A program made the translations under genes and the position numbers. Below are positions 62,101 to 64,000 of a stretch of DNA of 64,000 nt, one piece after another (the stretch's first letter is position 1; the number at the start of each line of letters is the position of its first letter). This DNA is from a virus. The notes beneath the pieces were generated by a model. It did not search any database, had not been told where the DNA came from, and saw only the letters and a program-made list of their open reading frames with translations. The stretch is taken from positions 1 through 64,000 of the IMG/VR virus record IMGVR_UViG_3300029923_000015, one strand, 5' to 3'.

Positions 62101-64000
62101 ACTCCACAATGGCAAGCTTTATATGATCAAAAACAAGCTATATTAAAATCATTCAGAGACACTAATACAATGGAGATTAGAGTTAACCGAATGGAAGCAT
62201 CTAGAATTGGCCTAAAATCAGTAAAAGAATGGATTGATAGTGCTGATTCCATGTTAAGCAAATATAAAAATCAATCTAAAAACAAAAATGCTAGACAGTT
62301 TGGTAGTATCGCTGACATGGTGAAGACTAAGGCGTATCTTGCTGAAAATGCAAAATATACTGAAATGGCATTAGGAAATTCTATCGAGCAAAAAATATCT
62401 GAAGAATGGTTTGCAGAAAATCATACTGTTAGAAGTGATGGTGTTTCATTAGTACCTAAAGGATATTGGATGAAAATAGAACCTAAAGATAAATCTTTAA
62501 TAAAAAGAGACGTCCCTAATGCTTCTTGGTCTGAGCTAGATGAGAATTCTATCTTCTATAACAACAAGTATGAAAAAGATATGTCTGATTACGGGTTGCA
62601 ACCTAACAAAATATTATACGATAACTCTTCTGAATTCAATAAAATGATGAGTTCTTCAGATAAGGCAGAATTCTATAATACTATTATTGAAATGAGGAAA
62701 GAAGCTGATTCTATGCTTGATTTTATAGAGAGGCCAAATCCATTACTTATGCCACAGATATCTGGTAATAGCGTTCGTAGAATGTTTTCTGAGAATAATT
62801 TACTAAAAGGTATATGGAATGAAATAAAAGACATATTTGCAGTTAGATCAGATGAGTCTGAATATGGTGGAGATGTAGATAAATTATTTAGGCCAGATAG
62901 CTCTATAGTAAAAAATATCCCTGTATTTTATAGGAAGATGCTTGATAACCCATCTGCTATTTCAAAAGATATGATACATATATATACTTTGTATTATACT
63001 ATGGCTGCTAATTATAAGAGACAGAATGAAAATCATGCTGATGTACAAGTATTATTAGAAGGCCTGAATAGGACTTCCGCCTCAAATAAAACATTGTTTA
63101 ATAAGATTGGTGGAGCAATAAAAAATAAAGGTTTAGATAGATCTGATTTAGAGACTACTAAAGCTGGCGAAACTAATATAATTAAACGAGCTAGAGGAAT
63201 GGTTGATAGGTCTATGTACGGTATAAACTCAAATAGAATGACGGCCTCCTTGAACTTCGCTGACTGGAGGCGGAGTATAGGAATATTTAAAGTTTTATTA
63301 CCAAATTCAAATATTAAGATAGATATAGCTAAACCTTTTAAAAGTATGCTATCTTGGTTTAGAATGATAAACCTTGCATACAATCCACTAGCTATTGTAG
63401 CTAATTATGCTACTGCAGAGATAAATATGAAGATTGAAGCCGAGATTGGATTAAATATGAATGAAAAGGACTTGTGGAATGCAAATATAGAACTAATTAA
63501 AATTTTACCTGAAGCATTGATGAGTCTTACTAGAAGAAGATTTAATAATAAAGTGGTTGCCTTGACTAGATTGTATGGAGTTGCTGGGTCAGAAGCGGAA
63601 TCTACTAAAGATACATATGGATTACAATTAGCCCAATTTACAGGAGAACATATAATGTATGGTCCATATACAGCAGGTGACTTCTTAGTTAAATCTAGAA
63701 TGCTTATAGCAGTATTAAAAGGGTATAAATTAGATGGAGATACATATGTAAATAGGAATGAATTTATTACTAAATTTATGTCTACAACTCCAGGATCTAA
63801 CAGAAAGGATGCTATTGAATTTTTTAATGCATTACCAACTAATCTATATGACTCATTTATAATTGATAAGAAAAGTGGTCAATTATCAGTAGACCCAAAA
63901 TACAAAGCGTTTGTTACTCAAGAAGTAATGAATAAGTCTAATATGGTTGCAGAAAGATTAGCTGCTAAATTAGATGGTGTTCTCGTATCTTCAGATAGAA
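59140..64000 (+). CDS. second giant virion/ejection protein, 3' end outside window
   Basis: The frame is open from the ATG in TAATG at 59140 to the window edge, more than 1,620 residues. It is mostly helical and charged. Near residues 285-297 it has TTVVHELFSHPFLDY, which resembles the zincin helix of other phage giant proteins but has His residues 5 apart instead of 4 (HELFSH), so the metal site may be altered. A more hydrophobic region near 1425-1440 (MINLAYNPLAIVANYATA) could contact membrane. Placement after the polymerase matches the other giant virion proteins of crAss-like phages, which are delivered with the DNA. Confidence 0.75.
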   Translation, partial: MKHCINIRLKEFQALTEQTNMHPMVLAAKMGVYMEKNNTTEWPTLEQIESIILSEKSFDEQLSQYEKDYELYQTKLRFDEKPTHPMSEEEADSEFNEFSIIFPESALSIVPFETLKTINGETAYRIDINLDKPIKPVKSKIELSKEEELTADQISENALKEQEEKDSQLSINLQKKNQIFDMYEGTSKAESALGEDKPGTFTKDETELDKRTEKELKKLKKVQRRTQAVLHMLATNIGKRTGVSFKVVTDSEMQEIFPWFQSGDLGAYDDTSNTAYIVSNNADETTVVHELFSHPFLDYIKSVLSLKSIYENLLFEAKATEGLEENVRETYKSENIDEDAMNDEIVARALDMAVQGILNEERHKTLIDAIKAYFKAFTDTIKEALGIRSGLVFTINEKTTISELAKWALNGEGQMRVLGDLNERESIVESLDIIFTDKGESKFDELYKGMTIDQFIDSFDVNSKDSELLKNWMYEHNPANIDDLVRGVLSDLNREEVLIDKKGFVSLQKKIFWKPGDMTENAIKAKEFYVHGLKSRAAILKKSKALTRSQRDEFDKVINEIENSDEVVAAMKFVEYAMQEGLSTEKELKEMTTKMKVGDDIDANRLISIYNDFLKMFDQSIKNISVINNNEDSIINKYASKTKLKEFKENLNSVKEAFQNLDELFQPLFEYKYRNKLQEIAATAGSPTMDMVVEDLYNSERDVTWMSTFVGSPSMSRVEQIRALDFLLTNINNQVRHDVSNSGWISKLSILSKKMAGTNPYVSFMSFYEHHEGKATGFLLSKLKYGVFLKDYNKFMDELAEEFDLNNTYESPLDPVEYKKFIEKKDKFLEEHAERMFTPEYYNLKHSLSPMTSEVLDDSNKSIRAITDKYINEFGVPDAFNMTLEDSERLFTLRKEKEFLSSDKYQGTGLPKFGRDLEIANELKSYNENMKGKLDYHTNKTKFNQAKSIMKSTLAPEEYMRWVQANTKVEYEQSFWDDLASLEKENQTPQWQALYDQKQAILKSFRDTNTMEIRVNRMEASRIGLKSVKEWIDSADSMLSKYKNQSKNKNARQFGSIADMVKTKAYLAENAKYTEMALGNSIEQKISEEWFAENHTVRSDGVSLVPKGYWMKIEPKDKSLIKRDVPNASWSELDENSIFYNNKYEKDMSDYGLQPNKILYDNSSEFNKMMSSSDKAEFYNTIIEMRKEADSMLDFIERPNPLLMPQISGNSVRRMFSENNLLKGIWNEIKDIFAVRSDESEYGGDVDKLFRPDSSIVKNIPVFYRKMLDNPSAISKDMIHIYTLYYTMAANYKRQNENHADVQVLLEGLNRTSASNKTLFNKIGGAIKNKGLDRSDLETTKAGETNIIKRARGMVDRSMYGINSNRMTASLNFADWRRSIGIFKVLLPNSNIKIDIAKPFKSMLSWFRMINLAYNPLAIVANYATAEINMKIEAEIGLNMNEKDLWNANIELIKILPEALMSLTRRRFNNKVVALTRLYGVAGSEAESTKDTYGLQLAQFTGEHIMYGPYTAGDFLVKSRMLIAVLKGYKLDGDTYVNRNEFITKFMSTTPGSNRKDAIEFFNALPTNLYDSFIIDKKSGQLSVDPKYKAFVTQEVMNKSNMVAERLAAKLDGVLVSSDR

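Noticed and set aside
11316-64000. Stop-codon reassignment (TAG or TGA read as an amino acid), known in some crAss-like phages
   Set aside because: All three stops end well-placed genes and long ORFs run without internal TAG or TGA; the one apparent in-frame stop is explained by the intron.

Overview
The window is part of a crAss-like phage genome (order Crassvirales) that probably infects Bacteroidota. Five things support this. The plus-strand gene order is large terminase, portal, scaffold-like protein, major capsid protein, fibres, lysis genes, ring proteins, a very large tail 'muzzle' protein, two ejection/cargo proteins and two giant virion proteins. A DFDID catalytic motif of the crAss-type virion RNA polymerase lies in a 4,566-residue ORF. 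Start codons are preceded by A-rich tracts rather than Shine-Dalgarno sequences. The DNA is AT-rich. The standard code fits: TAA, TAG and TGA all end genes and no TAG or TGA interrupts the long ORFs.

Layout. Positions 1-2185 carry four small genes on the minus strand, one of them a lipoprotein, separated by unusually large spacers. Positions 2186-3298 are a 1.1 kb strand switch without a credible gene. It looks like RNA: nested perfect hairpins on the left that suit a minus-strand transcript, an AT-rich centre, and on the right a plus-strand element with two GAAA-tetraloop hairpins just behind a 14-bp promoter-like motif. The core of that motif recurs before the first two plus-strand operons. 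Positions 3299-11209 are tightly packed small rightward genes: a GroES-like protein, RNase HI, a zincin, a dUTPase-like protein, two PD-(D/E)XK nucleases and many unknowns, mostly joined by ATGA or TAATG overlaps.

Positions 11316-14744 encode the large terminase. It is interrupted twice within seven codons at the start of the nuclease domain: by a 373-residue LAGLIDADG intein, and by a 231-nt group I intron whose P3, P4, P6, P7, P7.1, P8 and P9 helices can all be drawn. Positions 14746-25708 hold the head genes. Positions 25778-30308 hold fibre/adhesin genes, including two proteins whose FISUMP-type domain appears circularly permuted and one LamG-like protein. Positions 30445-32365 are a lysis cassette (small membrane proteins, spanin-like protein, DUF5675-like putative lysin). 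Positions 32369-41029 are ring proteins and the muzzle, which appears split into two overlapping ORFs with a DUF1566-like domain inserted in the second. Positions 41031-64000 encode the ejected proteins, including the giant RNA polymerase with an embedded HEAWH zincin and a C-terminal SLOG-like domain. The last gene runs off the window.

The genes work together as a packaging, capsid and tail module whose giant proteins are presumably carried in the virion and injected, so that the phage RNA polymerase can start early transcription. Functions of most small genes before the terminase are unknown. Family calls come from motif recognition by eye; no database search was run.
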